Source: Actinacidiphila acididurans
GTDB taxonomy: Bacteria > Actinomycetota > Actinomycetes > Streptomycetales > Streptomycetaceae
Reading direction: 5' to 3'
Length of the DNA: 64,000 bases
Assembly: GCF_016918855.1 (NCBI RefSeq)
Contig: NZ_JADKYB010000008.1
Coordinates: forward strand, 186,001 to 250,000
The notes beneath the pieces were generated by a model. The model worked only from the letters and a program-made list of their open reading frames with translations. It made no database searches and was not told the origin of the DNA. Below are positions 22,848 to 34,540 of the stretch, one piece after another (the first letter of the stretch is position 1; each line of letters opens with the position of its first letter). Both the position numbers and the translations under genes were made by a program.

Positions 22848-25442
22848 TTACCGGACGGCCAGCGCGCTGACCAGGTCGGAGGCGGCGAGCAGCCGCACGG
22901 ACCGGGGATCGAGTCCGGCCGGATACAGCGCGTACGCCTCGCTCCCGCCGGACAGGTCAAGGTCGCCGCGCAGCAGGTAGGCCAGCTCCGCCCGCGCGGG
23001 ATCGGCCTCGGGGGTGTCGGTCGCCGGGGTCCCGATCCGCTCGGCGAAGGCCGCCGTCCCCTCGTCGGGGCGGCGCCGGTAGGTGGAGGCCGAGCCGTCC
23101 AGGTGGCGCAGGACGACCGTGCGTGCGCGGGCCGCCGCCTGCCAGGTGGCCAGCTCGCCCAGGCCGACCCGGGCGCCGGAGGCGAAGTGCGCGGTCAGGT
23201 GCCGGCCGAGCGCGGTCAGGCCGTCGGCGTGACGGTGCACGGCGTGATGGGTGCCGGTGACGCCCTGCACGATGTCGAGCCAGCGCATGGTGCGCGCCTG
23301 CACGTCCAGCACCAGCGCGACACATGCCTTGGCCGCGGCGGTCAGGTCGAAGCGCTGCTCGACCTGCCGCGGATCGAACACCGGCCCGCGCCGGCCGGGC
23401 TCGTCCCGCACCATCACCCCGGCGAACGCCGCGGCCAGGTCGGCGAACGGGACGCTGTTGAAGGAGAAGACGACGCCCACCGCGTACCGCACGCCGGCCG
23501 CCGCGAGCTGCTCCAGATCCAGGTCGACGAACTCGCTCGCGCCTCGCGGAGCCGGTGCGCTGGTCAGGTCACCGGAGTGCACGGCGGCGGTGCCGCGGTA
23601 GCGCAGGTGGGTGTAGTCGCAGGTGCCGATGTGCGCCCAGTCCGGGTCCAGGAGGGCGACCGACAGGTCGAGGTCGGTACGGCCGGAGGCGGGCGATTCC
23701 ATCCAGTGCAGGAACAAGCGCACGGTACGGCCCGGCGCGATCGGGAGTTCGCTGCCGCGCGGCAGCGTCACCAGGGCCCGGGACGCCGTCCGCTCGGTGA
23801 AGGGGGCGATCAGCCCGTCCAGTTCGGCGTCCACGACCGCGATGTCCACGGCCGGCAACTGCTCCGCGCGGCGCAGGACTTCGCGGGTGAGCAGCGCGGC
23901 CGCGTGCTCGACGACATCGGCCGCGAGTACGCCGCGCTCGTCGGCGGCGAGATACGCCTTGGCCGCGCCGCCTTTGGGGAAGAACACCCGTGCCTCGTGC
24001 GGGGCGGTACGGGTGCGCACCGAGCCGAGCGCGGACAGCAGCACCGCCGGCGCCACGGCGGGCACCGCCGTACCGAGCGCGGCGAGCACCTCATCGGCGT
24101 CGTACGGGCCCGCCAGGCGCAGCAAGTGGTCCAGCCGGCGCACCAGTTCGCCGGGGCGCCGGGCCAGCAGCGCCAGAGCGCCGGGCACGTCGCCGCCGGC
24201 CAGGGCCGCCTCCACCCGGGCCGCCCACACCGGGAGGCGGACACCGTCGGCGTCCGCGGTGGCGCCCGGGACGCCGGCCGCGGTCGCCCGCAGACCCGCG
24301 GACAGGGCGTCGTCGTGCGGACGGAAGCCACGCAGTGCGGCAAAGGCCAGGGCGGCGCGCGGGTGGCGGGCGGCGTGCTCGAAGGGGTGCAGGACTTCGC
24401 CCGCCGTGATCCACCGGCGCCGGTGGCGGCGCATGTCCTCGGCGACCAGCACCGGGTCCAGAGCGTCCAGGGCGCCGAGCAGGGTACGGCGCAGCGGGCG
24501 GGGGACCGCGGTCAGGCGCGGCACGTCGGTCAGTCCCGGGTCCCCGCCGGAGCGGACCGAGAGCAGGCGCAGCACGTCGGTGGCGGTGGAGACCGCGGCG
24601 GCGACGGCCGGGAGCGTGACGGGGAAGGCCCGCGGGTCCGCCAGCAGCCAGGCCAGCACCCGGGCCTTCGTCGCACGGCCCGGGACGGTCCCGGGCAGCC
24701 ACGACAGATCCCCGCGGTCACCGGCCTGGTCGAGCAGTACGGCCAGGTCGTCGCTGTCCTGCGGGCTGAGCGCGGTGGTACGGGCGAGCAGCACGCCGAG
24801 TTCGGCCGCCGCGTCGGCGCGGCGCGCGGCCGGGTCGCCGCCGAGGGACAGGACGCGCAGCCGCTCCGGCAGTGCCCGGTGCACCGACGCGGCGGGCCGG
24901 GGGAGGGCCGGGCGCAGGAACGGGTCGCGCGGGTCGATCCGCCGGTGGCAGATGGGGCAGGCCGAGAAGTCCATGCCGTCGAAGCAGTCGCCGCACACCA
25001 GGTGGCCGCACGGGGCGACCGCTTGGACGCTGCCGGTGGTGCCGCACAGCACGCACGGCTGCTCGGGCGCCTGGTACAGCAGCGCCAGGACGCGGTCGAC
25101 GTAGAAGGCCGTCGTGTCGACCGCGGTCGAGACCGGGAAGCCGCGGAAGAGCGGGGTGTGGTCGCGGTCCGCGCCGAGGCAGGCGTCGATGTCCGCCAGC
25201 AACGCGGTGCCGGCCGCGGCCAGTTCCGCCGCGTCCAGGGCGGACAGGGCCGCGCGCAGGCCGGCGGACATCAGGAAACCGCTCTCCAGCAGGTCGCTCT
25301 CCAGCAGGGAGACGCCGGCGAGCACCCGAGGGGACGGGTCGGCCGTCCCGGCGGCCACATAGACCGCGCCGCGGCGCGCCAACAGCACCGCGGCCAGGTT
25401 CTTCGAGGCGCGCGAGGTGCCGTTGAGGGCTTGCGTGGTCAT
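22848..25442 (-). CDS. RING-finger protein with TerD-like domain (SCO0854/MXAN_6230 type)
   Basis: 864 aa. A canonical C3HC4 RING is present: C130, C133, C145, H147, C150, C153, C162, C165 (CVLCGTTG, then PCGHLVCGDC, then CPICHRR). Residues about 180-520 are helical, Ala/Leu-rich, possibly a repeat scaffold. Residues about 560-690 (VRLFLHWMESPASGRTDLDLS, SGDLTSAPAPRGASEFVDLDL, YAVGVVFSFNSVPF) look like a TerD/CABP fold of the tellurite-resistance type. It resembles the family I know as MXAN_6230/SCO0854 RING-domain proteins. No signal peptide or membrane segment is seen. E3-like activity is not established. It stands alone on its strand. Confidence 0.85.
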   Translation of the reverse strand: MTTQALNGTSRASKNLAAVLLARRGAVYVAAGTADPSPRVLAGVSLLESDLLESGFLMSAGLRAALSALDAAELAAAGTALLADIDACLGADRDHTPLFRGFPVSTAVDTTAFYVDRVLALLYQAPEQPCVLCGTTGSVQAVAPCGHLVCGDCFDGMDFSACPICHRRIDPRDPFLRPALPRPAASVHRALPERLRVLSLGGDPAARRADAAAELGVLLARTTALSPQDSDDLAVLLDQAGDRGDLSWLPGTVPGRATKARVLAWLLADPRAFPVTLPAVAAAVSTATDVLRLLSVRSGGDPGLTDVPRLTAVPRPLRRTLLGALDALDPVLVAEDMRRHRRRWITAGEVLHPFEHAARHPRAALAFAALRGFRPHDDALSAGLRATAAGVPGATADADGVRLPVWAARVEAALAGGDVPGALALLARRPGELVRRLDHLLRLAGPYDADEVLAALGTAVPAVAPAVLLSALGSVRTRTAPHEARVFFPKGGAAKAYLAADERGVLAADVVEHAAALLTREVLRRAEQLPAVDIAVVDAELDGLIAPFTERTASRALVTLPRGSELPIAPGRTVRLFLHWMESPASGRTDLDLSVALLDPDWAHIGTCDYTHLRYRGTAAVHSGDLTSAPAPRGASEFVDLDLEQLAAAGVRYAVGVVFSFNSVPFADLAAAFAGVMVRDEPGRRGPVFDPRQVEQRFDLTAAAKACVALVLDVQARTMRWLDIVQGVTGTHHAVHRHADGLTALGRHLTAHFASGARVGLGELATWQAAARARTVVLRHLDGSASTYRRRPDEGTAAFAERIGTPATDTPEADPARAELAYLLRGDLDLSGGSEAYALYPAGLDPRSVRLLAASDLVSALAVR

Positions 25443-25685
25443 GGTGATCCTCTCCCCCCTGGGCCTGCCTGGGCTTCGTCCGCTTCCCGCGAGCGGGCGT
25501 GCCCGGGCGCCAGGGCGCCGGACGGCGCACGGGGGCCGGGGTGCAGGCCGGATGCGGGGCGGAAATGGGGCGCACTTTATCCATGGGAAAGAGAGTGAGA
25601 AGGAAGCACGCCTCGGAGCCGCCCCGCAGCGCCGACCCTACCAATCGCCGCGACCGGTCACACGGGCATTTCCGGCCCGTCACCG

Positions 25686-26228
25686 TCAGCTCAACTGGTC
25701 GCTCCGGGCACCGGAGTTGTCCGGAACGTGCGCCGGCCGGCGGACGGAGGAATAGTAGATCTGCCCTGTGCCCCGCGGCTGCGCCGGGACGTGCCCCCGC
25801 CACAGCAGCAGCCCGCGCCTGCGCTCCCAGTAGGTTCCGTACGCGGCGTTGAGCAGCCACATCCCGATCAACGGCAGGTAGCACAAAGCGGCTACGGAAT
25901 TCCATGGCAGCGAAAAAACCAGAATCAACAGCAATAAGACCGTCATGAGCCCGCCGTCGAACAAGTGATGCCGTAAGGCGTCCTCGGCGGGCAGAACCGC
26001 ATCGGGGTCCTCCAATGGCACCACGGTCCGGAAAGACCGTCCCTCCACCACCACGTCCAGCACCGCCAGCACGACCGCGCAGCCCGCGAGCCACACCGCC
26101 CCCTGCGCCGACGGCGCATGCACCCCCTGCGGCAGCCCCCGTATCCCGAAGGTCACCGCCGACCCGACAACTGTGGCGCACAAGGCCATGCACGCGGACG
26201 TCAGCTCATGATGCACATACCTGACCAC
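25686..26228 (-). CDS. Multi-pass membrane protein of unknown function
   Basis: 180 aa from a GTG at 26228, with a run of Gs seven bases before. Four hydrophobic segments are visible (ACMALCATVVGSAVTFGI; WLAGCAVVLAVLDVVV; MTVLLLLILVFSLPW; AALCYLPLIGMWLLNAAYG), followed by a basic C-terminal tail with WERRRGLLLWRG. I do not recognise the family. The longer frame to 26804 is antisense to the secreted-protein gene and is rejected. It lies upstream of the RING gene on the same strand, 243 bp away. Confidence 0.6.
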   Translation of the reverse strand: MVRYVHHELTSACMALCATVVGSAVTFGIRGLPQGVHAPSAQGAVWLAGCAVVLAVLDVVVEGRSFRTVVPLEDPDAVLPAEDALRHHLFDGGLMTVLLLLILVFSLPWNSVAALCYLPLIGMWLLNAAYGTYWERRRGLLLWRGHVPAQPRGTGQIYYSSVRRPAHVPDNSGARSDQLS

Positions 26229-26469
26229 CGATTTGCCCCCCGATTCCAGCCGCCCCCGACGCGGCCAGTCTGTCGTGCCCCCGCCCCACGCACCCCCGGA
26301 ACCCACCCCTCCGCCGACAGCTCCCGGCGACGCCGGAGCCGTACGGGAACGCGGCCGGATCGTGCGGGTCCGGGGGGCGGGGCGGTGGCTACGATGCTGG
26401 CGCTCCTGCACGGTTCGCCCCTTGAGCCGCGGGCCCTCGGGGGTCCGGGGCGCCGACTCGGAGGTAGAC

Positions 26470-26970
26470 ATGCGCAGCACGCACCGCCGCTCGTCCCGGT
26501 ACGCAACGGTCGCCGCAGTGGCACTGTTCGGTGGAGCCATCGGCTTGCCGGCGGCCTCCGCCGCCGTGGTGGACCCGGCGCCGATCGGGCCGCACCAGTA
26601 CTTCACCGGCGAGGTCAACGGGGCCTCGGTCAACGCCGTGATCAAGCTCGCCTGCCCCGGCCCGGTCGGTATCGGCCAGACCGGGCACCCGCTCGCCGGG
26701 CAGACCGTGGACGTCCTGCCGGCCGCGTCGTCCTCCGCCGCCGGCGTGGGGTACACGGGCGAATCCGCCGACAGCGTACGGGTCGACTTCGGCGGCGCGA
26801 CCACGACCGCGCCGCTGGTGCTGACCAGCTACGCGGTCAAGGCCGCGATCCCCACCAGCCTGAACCTGCCGTGCTCCGGCACCGGCACGGTCGCCTTCGT
26901 CCCGGCCCCGACGAGCACCACCGCGAGCCCGGCTCTGGTGAAGGTCACCTACGCGAACATCGCCCTCTGA
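26470..26970 (+). CDS. Small secreted protein of unknown function
   Basis: 166 aa. GGAGG precedes the ATG. A signal peptide (about 30 residues, RRSSRYATVAAVALFGGAIGLPAASA) is followed by a beta-rich, Gly/Thr/Val-rich mature domain of about 135 residues with two Cys (in KLACPG and NLPCSG) that probably form a disulfide. The pattern resembles small immunoglobulin-like secreted proteins common in streptomycetes, but no function can be assigned. Confidence 0.75.
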   Translation: MRSTHRRSSRYATVAAVALFGGAIGLPAASAAVVDPAPIGPHQYFTGEVNGASVNAVIKLACPGPVGIGQTGHPLAGQTVDVLPAASSSAAGVGYTGESADSVRVDFGGATTTAPLVLTSYAVKAAIPTSLNLPCSGTGTVAFVPAPTSTTASPALVKVTYANIAL

Positions 26971-26994
26971 GCGCCCGCGTCGGCCACCAGGGGC

Positions 26995-29481
<2,487 letters not shown>

Positions 29482-31083
29482 CTACGGGAGCGACCAGCGC
29501 TGGGCGTTGGTGCCGTTGCAGTCCCAGATCTGGACCTGGGTGCCCGCGTTGGTGGAGCTGTTGGGGTCGTCCAGGCACTTGCCCGAGTTCGGGTTCAGCA
29601 GGGAGCCGTTGGACTGCGGCACCCAGACCTGGGCCCCGGTGCCGTTGCAGGTGTAGAGGTCGACCTGAGTGGCGTCGGCCGTGCCCGCCGCGTAGACGTC
29701 GAGGCACTTGCCCAGCACCTGGAGGGTGTTGCCCGCGCCGATCGTCCACTGCTGGGCGTTCGTGCCGTTGCAGCCCCAGATCTGGACCGGGTTGTAGTCG
29801 GCCGTGCTGGACGAGCGGTCGTCCAGGCAGAGCGAGGCGGAGACGCCCGAGACGATCGGGCCGGTCCCGCTGCCGCCGCTGGAGCTGCCGTTGAAGGCGC
29901 CCAGGCCGTTGGGGGTGCCGAGGCCGGTGGGCCCGTCGTAGCCGGCGCCCGCCGTGCACAGGTAGGAGGGGCTGCACGAGCCGTCCGAGCCGGAGGTGAC
30001 GTCGTTCAGGCTGCCGGTGTGGGAGTAGACCACCGACGCTGCCGCGGCCGAGGGGGCGCCCGCCAGCGCGTACATCGAGGCGATGACCGGCGACGACACG
30101 CTGGTGCCGCCGACCACGAACCAGCCGCCCTGCCCGTACGTGTCGTAGACCGCGACTCCGGTGCCGGGGTCGGCCACCGCGGCGATGTCCGCGACGGTCC
30201 GGTGGCTGCCGCAGCCGGTGTCCTTCTGCCAGGACGGCTTGGCCTCCCAGGACGAGCAGCCCGCGCCCGCTCCCGACCACGCCGTCTCCGACCAGCCGCG
30301 CGCGGAGGAGTCGTGGCGCAGGCTGGTGCCGCCCGCGGCGATCACGTACTGCGACGTGGCGGGGAAGCTCACGCCGTAGCCGCTGTCGCCGGAGCTGGCG
30401 ACGTCGACCACGCCCGCGTGGTTGAAGTCCCCGTCGGCGCCCGCGTTGCCCGAACCGTCGCCGGTGCCCCAGCTGTTGGAGATGAAGTGCGCGCCGAGCG
30501 ACACGGCGGTGTTCTGCGCCGCGTTCAGGTCGCCGGCCTCGACCACCAGGATGTGGCAGTTGGGGCAGATCGCGGAGATCATGTCGATGTCGAGGGACGC
30601 CTCGGTGCCCCAGCCGGTGTCACCGGGCGGGTAGTTGCCCTGCTGGCCGCTCTGGTTGACCTTGCGGAAGCAGCCGTTGGCCGTGGTACAGGCGGGCAGG
30701 CCGTACTGGGAGCGGTAGGTCGCCAGGTCCGATTCGAGGTTCGGGTCGTCGGCCAGTTCGGCGACCGCCACGGTCGCGCCGCCGCCGTTGGAGGCCGCCG
30801 CCGAGGCGATGTTGTACGCGCCGCGGAGGTCGGAGGGGCCGTAGCCGCCCGGCGTCGCGTTCGGCGAGAGCGCGTTGGCGTGCACGGCGGGGAGGTCCGT
30901 GCGCACCAGCGCGTAGCAGACGGGCGCGCCGGGGTGGAGGGGCTTGTCGCAGGCGTGCGTGGTGGCGACGTGGGCGCTCGGGCCGCTCGGCGCCGCGGGC
31001 GCGGCCTGCGCCGCCATCGGGGCGCCGACGGCGATCCCGGTCGCGGCGGCGAGCGCGAACGCCCACCGGAGGAGTCTTCTCAT
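29482..31083 (-). CDS. Secreted S53-type serine-carboxyl peptidase with CBM13 module
   Basis: 533 aa. A signal peptide (MRRLLRWAFALAAATGIAVGAPMAAQA) precedes a sedolisin-like catalytic domain: GPSDLRGAYNIASAA, the Glu/Asp pair in WGTEASLDIDM, oxyanion Asp in VASSGDSGYGVSFPA, and catalytic Ser in VGGTSVSSPVIASMYAL. A short Ser/Gly linker leads to a ricin-type lectin module (about 410-533) with three CLD...WDC/QxW repeats. The large propeptide normal for S53 is short or absent, so maturation may differ. It is an extracellular protease attached to polysaccharide by its lectin domain. An 18-bp palindrome lies about 100 bp upstream. Confidence 0.85.
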   Translation of the reverse strand: MRRLLRWAFALAAATGIAVGAPMAAQAAPAAPSGPSAHVATTHACDKPLHPGAPVCYALVRTDLPAVHANALSPNATPGGYGPSDLRGAYNIASAAASNGGGATVAVAELADDPNLESDLATYRSQYGLPACTTANGCFRKVNQSGQQGNYPPGDTGWGTEASLDIDMISAICPNCHILVVEAGDLNAAQNTAVSLGAHFISNSWGTGDGSGNAGADGDFNHAGVVDVASSGDSGYGVSFPATSQYVIAAGGTSLRHDSSARGWSETAWSGAGAGCSSWEAKPSWQKDTGCGSHRTVADIAAVADPGTGVAVYDTYGQGGWFVVGGTSVSSPVIASMYALAGAPSAAAASVVYSHTGSLNDVTSGSDGSCSPSYLCTAGAGYDGPTGLGTPNGLGAFNGSSSGGSGTGPIVSGVSASLCLDDRSSSTADYNPVQIWGCNGTNAQQWTIGAGNTLQVLGKCLDVYAAGTADATQVDLYTCNGTGAQVWVPQSNGSLLNPNSGKCLDDPNSSTNAGTQVQIWDCNGTNAQRWSLP

Positions 31084-31486
31084 CTGTTCCACCTGTGGAT
31101 GTGGGGGGTGGCCAGGGCGACGGCTGCCGCTGGCCGCGAGGGTGTTCGGCCGGGTGTTCAGTCCGGGGTGTGGGGGAGGAGTGTCATGTGCATGACACGA
31201 CTGAACAACGGACGGGGCAGACGTACCGGGGCTCCTGCGCCCCGCCCGAACGCTCGCTGCACATTGAGCACTCTTGTGGGTTCCGTTGTCAATGCCCCCA
31301 GGAGCACGGGGAGTTCCAACAAATCCCCACAGTCGCGCATTGGTGCAGACCAGCGCCCGGGAGCGGCCTGCGGCCCTGCGGAGAAAGGCCGACATCGTTG
31401 TCCGGTTCTCGCCGCCGGGGCCCGGCGCTCAGCCGTATGACGGGCGAGGGGTGGGTGCCGTACTACGCGCGACCGGTGGATGCGGG
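31084..31486. other. Gene-free region upstream of the S53 protease
   Basis: No gene is convincing here. The stretch holds the palindrome GTGTCATG-TG-CATGACAC (31181-31198, perfect 8-bp arms), a probable operator for the protease promoter. A 19-bp direct repeat GGGCGAGNGGTGGGTGCCG is at 31442-31460 and 31491-31509, the second copy reaching into the 3' end of the TetR gene. Confidence 0.5.
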
Positions 31487-32149
31487 CTACGGGCGAGCGG
31501 TGGGTGCCGGACCGCCGAACAGCACCTCCGCGGCGGCTTCCCAGCGCCGGACCAGGTCGATGCCTTCCGGATCGTGCAGCCATTGGATCTGCAGGCCGTC
31601 CATCATCGCCACGATGTGGCCGGCCAGCACGTCGGGCTGATCGGTGTGGTCCTTGGCGAGCGCGGTGAAGGCGGCGACGGCCTGCTGCTGTCGTTTGACG
31701 AAATAGGCGTGCGCGGGATGGCTCGGCGTCAGCGACTCGGCTTCCAGGACCACGAACAGCCGGACGAACTCGGGCTGCCGCGCGTTGCGGCGGATCGTCG
31801 CCGAGCACAGTTGCCGCAGGTCGACCCCGACCGGGCCGGCGTCCGACCACTCGTCCGGCACCTGGTCCTCGCTGACCCCGAGGTGGGCGCGCAGCGAGCG
31901 GGCGTCCTCCAGGTCCCGGTGCGCCAGGACGGCGGTCAGCAGGCCGGTCTTCGAGCCGAAGTGGCGGAGCACGCCGGGGACGGTCAGGCCGCAGCGGTCG
32001 GCGACGTCCTGCATCGACATGCCCCAGAAGCCGCGTTCGGCGATCAGCCGGGAGGTGATCTCCATGATCTGGTGGCGCCGTTCCGCGGCCGGCAGACGTG
32101 GCCGGTCGCGCCGCAGCGGCGGGACCTCCCCGGTCATGATCCGAGCCAT
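31487..32149 (-). CDS. TetR-family regulator
   Basis: 220 aa; an internal ATG four codons in is the alternative start. The helix-turn-helix is RRHQIMEITSRLIAERGFWGMSMQDVADRCGLTVPGVLRHFGSKTGLLTAVLAHRD. The C-terminal domain (ATIRRNARQPEFVRLFVVLEAESLTPSHPAHAYFVKRQQQ) resembles BetI-type and related TetR regulators often found near glycoside hydrolases. It lies between the S53 protease and GH5 cellulase on the same strand, so it may regulate secreted enzymes. No clear palindrome is seen in the 170 bp before its start. Confidence 0.85.
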   Translation of the reverse strand: MARIMTGEVPPLRRDRPRLPAAERRHQIMEITSRLIAERGFWGMSMQDVADRCGLTVPGVLRHFGSKTGLLTAVLAHRDLEDARSLRAHLGVSEDQVPDEWSDAGPVGVDLRQLCSATIRRNARQPEFVRLFVVLEAESLTPSHPAHAYFVKRQQQAVAAFTALAKDHTDQPDVLAGHIVAMMDGLQIQWLHDPEGIDLVRRWEAAAEVLFGGPAPTARP

Positions 32150-32320
32150 CCTCCCCCGGCGGCGGGGCCGTGATCAGTGTCGTCGCCTCATGTTAGCGCT
32201 GCCGGTCCGACGTGTCCGGCCGGCCACAGGGGGCCGGCCGGACGGGGTCCTTGCGGGTGCGGCGGATCGGGTGGAGCGGACCCTTCGGTCAGCGGATCCG
32301 TCGCTCAGGGGACCCTTCGG

Positions 32321-33874
32321 TCAGGAGTACACGGCCGACAGCCGGTTGACGACGGTGGGCCATTGCCAGGTGACGCTGTTGCGGTTGAGGAGGCCGAACT
32401 GGTCGTCGCCGGTGCCGGTGCTGCCGTTGTCCCACACCATGGTCTTCTGGCCGTACTGCTTGGCGTACGAGGCGATGTGGGTCTCGAAGTTGGCCACCTG
32501 GTCGGAGTTGTTGCCGCCGCCCACGGGCTTGACGGTGGCGCCGAACTCGGTCCAGACGACCGGGATGCCCTTGCTGCTGAACAGGCGGTTGGCGTTGTTC
32601 ACGTCGCCGTCCGGCAGGTAGTTCATCGAGCCGTCCCAGGTGGTGTAGTTCGGGGCGGTGGTCGAGCAGAAGGCCCAGGGGTTGTACGTGTGGACCGATA
32701 CGGCGACGTGGCTGTCGTTCGGGACGACGAGGTTGTTCGCGCCGGTCTGGGCGTTGGCGCCGTAGGGGACGACCAGCAGCCAGCGGGTGGCGTCGTTGCC
32801 GCCGACGGCGCGTACGTCGTTGACGAAGTCCCGGTTGAGGGTGTTGATCGCCCCCCAGTTGTCGGAGGTGCCGCCGCCGTAGCGGTTGCCGCCGTTCGCG
32901 TCCTGCGGCTCGTTCATCGCCTCGAACAGCAGATGCTGGTCGTAGCCGGCGAAGTAGCCGGCCACCTGCTTCCAGATGGCGTTGAACTCCGGTTCCACCT
33001 GCGGCATCCGCGCGGCGCTGGGGATGAGCCACTGGTCGCCGCCGCCGTCGTGGTGCATGTTGACGTCGACGTACATGCCGTCGGCGATCGCCCAGTCCAC
33101 GACCTGCTTCAGCCGGCCGAGGAAGGCGGGGTCGATCGTGTAGTTCGGCGCGCCGGAGGTCAGGTGGGGGTACCAGGTGACCGGGATGCGCAGGAAGTTG
33201 AACTTGGTCGCGACCTGGTCGATCATCGCCTTCGTCGTGGCCGGGTTGCCCCAGCAGGTCTCGCACGGAGTCGCGTCGAAGGAGTTGCCGAGGTTCCAGC
33301 CGGCCTTGATCCCGCTCCAGAAGTCGCCGCCCGTACCGCCGGTCCCGGTGCCGTTGACGGTCCACTGCTGGTTGGCGGTGCCGCCGCAGTCCCAGATCTG
33401 GAGGTAGGAGCTGTTGGCGCTGCCGTTGGCGTCCAGGCACTTGCCGGACTGGGGGTTGGTGACGGTCCCGTTGGAGTTGACCTGCCACTTCTGCGCGCCG
33501 GTGCCGTTGCAGTCGTAGAGCTGCACCCGGGAGCCGTTGGCGGTCGCGCCGCCGGTGATGTCGAGGCAGCGGCCGGAGTTCGGGTTGAGTACGGAGCCGT
33601 CCGCGCGCGGCTGCCACTGCTGGGCGACCGTGCCGTTGCAGTCGTAGATCTGTACGACCGTGCCGTTGGCGGTGCCGGCGGCGGCCGCGTCGACGCACCT
33701 GCCGCTCTGACTGCCGACGATGGTGCCGGGGGTGGTCACCGCGGCCGAGGCGGTGCCGGTGCCGAGGCCGGTCCACACCGGGACCAGGCTCGTCGCGCAC
33801 ACCGCGAGCGCCACAAGTACCGCTCGTACGAGACGCCTTGGGCGTGTGTGGGGGCGTTGCCGTCCGGATCGCAT
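32321..33874 (-). CDS. Secreted GH5 cellulase with N-terminal CBM13 module
   Basis: 517 aa, GGAGGACATACAGC before the ATG. A signal peptide (to about residue 45) is followed by a ricin-type module (about 50-172, three C.D...QIYDCN/QxW repeats), a Gly/Thr linker and a GH5 barrel. Key residues are the Asn-Glu pair of FEAMNEP (E322, acid/base) and the nucleophile E443 in VVWTEFG; VNMHHDGGG and SVHTYNPW supply the conserved His residues. It should cleave beta-1,4-glucan outside the cell. CBM13 at the N-terminus, instead of the CBM2 common in actinomycete cellulases, is unusual. The paired GACCCTTCGGTC elements near 32280 and 32312 may form small hairpins at its end. Confidence 0.9.
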   Translation of the reverse strand: MRSGRQRPHTRPRRLVRAVLVALAVCATSLVPVWTGLGTGTASAAVTTPGTIVGSQSGRCVDAAAAGTANGTVVQIYDCNGTVAQQWQPRADGSVLNPNSGRCLDITGGATANGSRVQLYDCNGTGAQKWQVNSNGTVTNPQSGKCLDANGSANSSYLQIWDCGGTANQQWTVNGTGTGGTGGDFWSGIKAGWNLGNSFDATPCETCWGNPATTKAMIDQVATKFNFLRIPVTWYPHLTSGAPNYTIDPAFLGRLKQVVDWAIADGMYVDVNMHHDGGGDQWLIPSAARMPQVEPEFNAIWKQVAGYFAGYDQHLLFEAMNEPQDANGGNRYGGGTSDNWGAINTLNRDFVNDVRAVGGNDATRWLLVVPYGANAQTGANNLVVPNDSHVAVSVHTYNPWAFCSTTAPNYTTWDGSMNYLPDGDVNNANRLFSSKGIPVVWTEFGATVKPVGGGNNSDQVANFETHIASYAKQYGQKTMVWDNGSTGTGDDQFGLLNRNSVTWQWPTVVNRLSAVYS

Positions 33875-34540
33875 GCTGTATGTCCTCCTGCGTTGTCAGG
33901 TGCGGCCCGTGTGGGGCCGGAGACGCGACCTGCCGCCCGCGGCAACTGTCCGAGGCACGACCGCGGGTGTGTTGTCGGTCGGGCTCCGGTGGCCGAGCCG
34001 CCCGGTGGGGGTCGGACGGCGCCGGACCGAAGCCGTGTCCGTACGGGTCGGCCGGTTCATCGGCCGTGACCCGCGCCCGCCGGTGCGGCGGGCTGCGCTG
34101 TACGTACGGTGGCCCGCCTGCGGCGGGAGCCGGAAGGTGGCAGGGCAAGGCATCGGCGGAGCCGTCCTCGCGGTCCGGAGCCCGACGTGCCGGCAGCCAC
34201 TTCCCGTTGGTTAGTAGTCAGTAGCTGATTGCTGGATTGGACCGAACCATAGGCCCGCGCCCCATGCCCCGGCAAGAGAGCGGACGGCATCGGCCGGCGT
34301 TCGACCGGTGAAGCCGTCCGGATGCGCATGACCGGCTCTCGCGCGACGCCTGGTCCGACAACAGCCTGATATCGCAGGCGATTTGCCGTACGTCCTGCCG
34401 GCGGCCGTTCCGCGGGCCGCGGGCTCCCTTCGGGACATGAAGTCCTGCGCGCCTCCTTGACAGTGAATCGGCTCCGCAGGCTTCATGTGATGTGGCGGTG
34501 AGCGCGCTGGGCACGCTCTCCCGCCGGGCACCGGGCCCCC
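33875..34540. other. 666-bp gene-free stretch, little recognised
   Basis: This is the longest gap in the window. Candidate frames here have poor codon bias and no homology I recognise. It includes the GH5 promoter region and a small hairpin CCCGCC-TGC-GGCGGG (34113-34127). A slightly AT-richer patch lies around 34208-34240, and there is a TTGACA-like element near 34457. No ncRNA, repeat or mobile element is recognised. Confidence 0.5.

Noticed and set aside
34211-34531. 106-codon minus-strand frame in the 666-bp gap
   Set aside because: No ribosome-binding site, poor third-position GC pattern and no recognisable motif.
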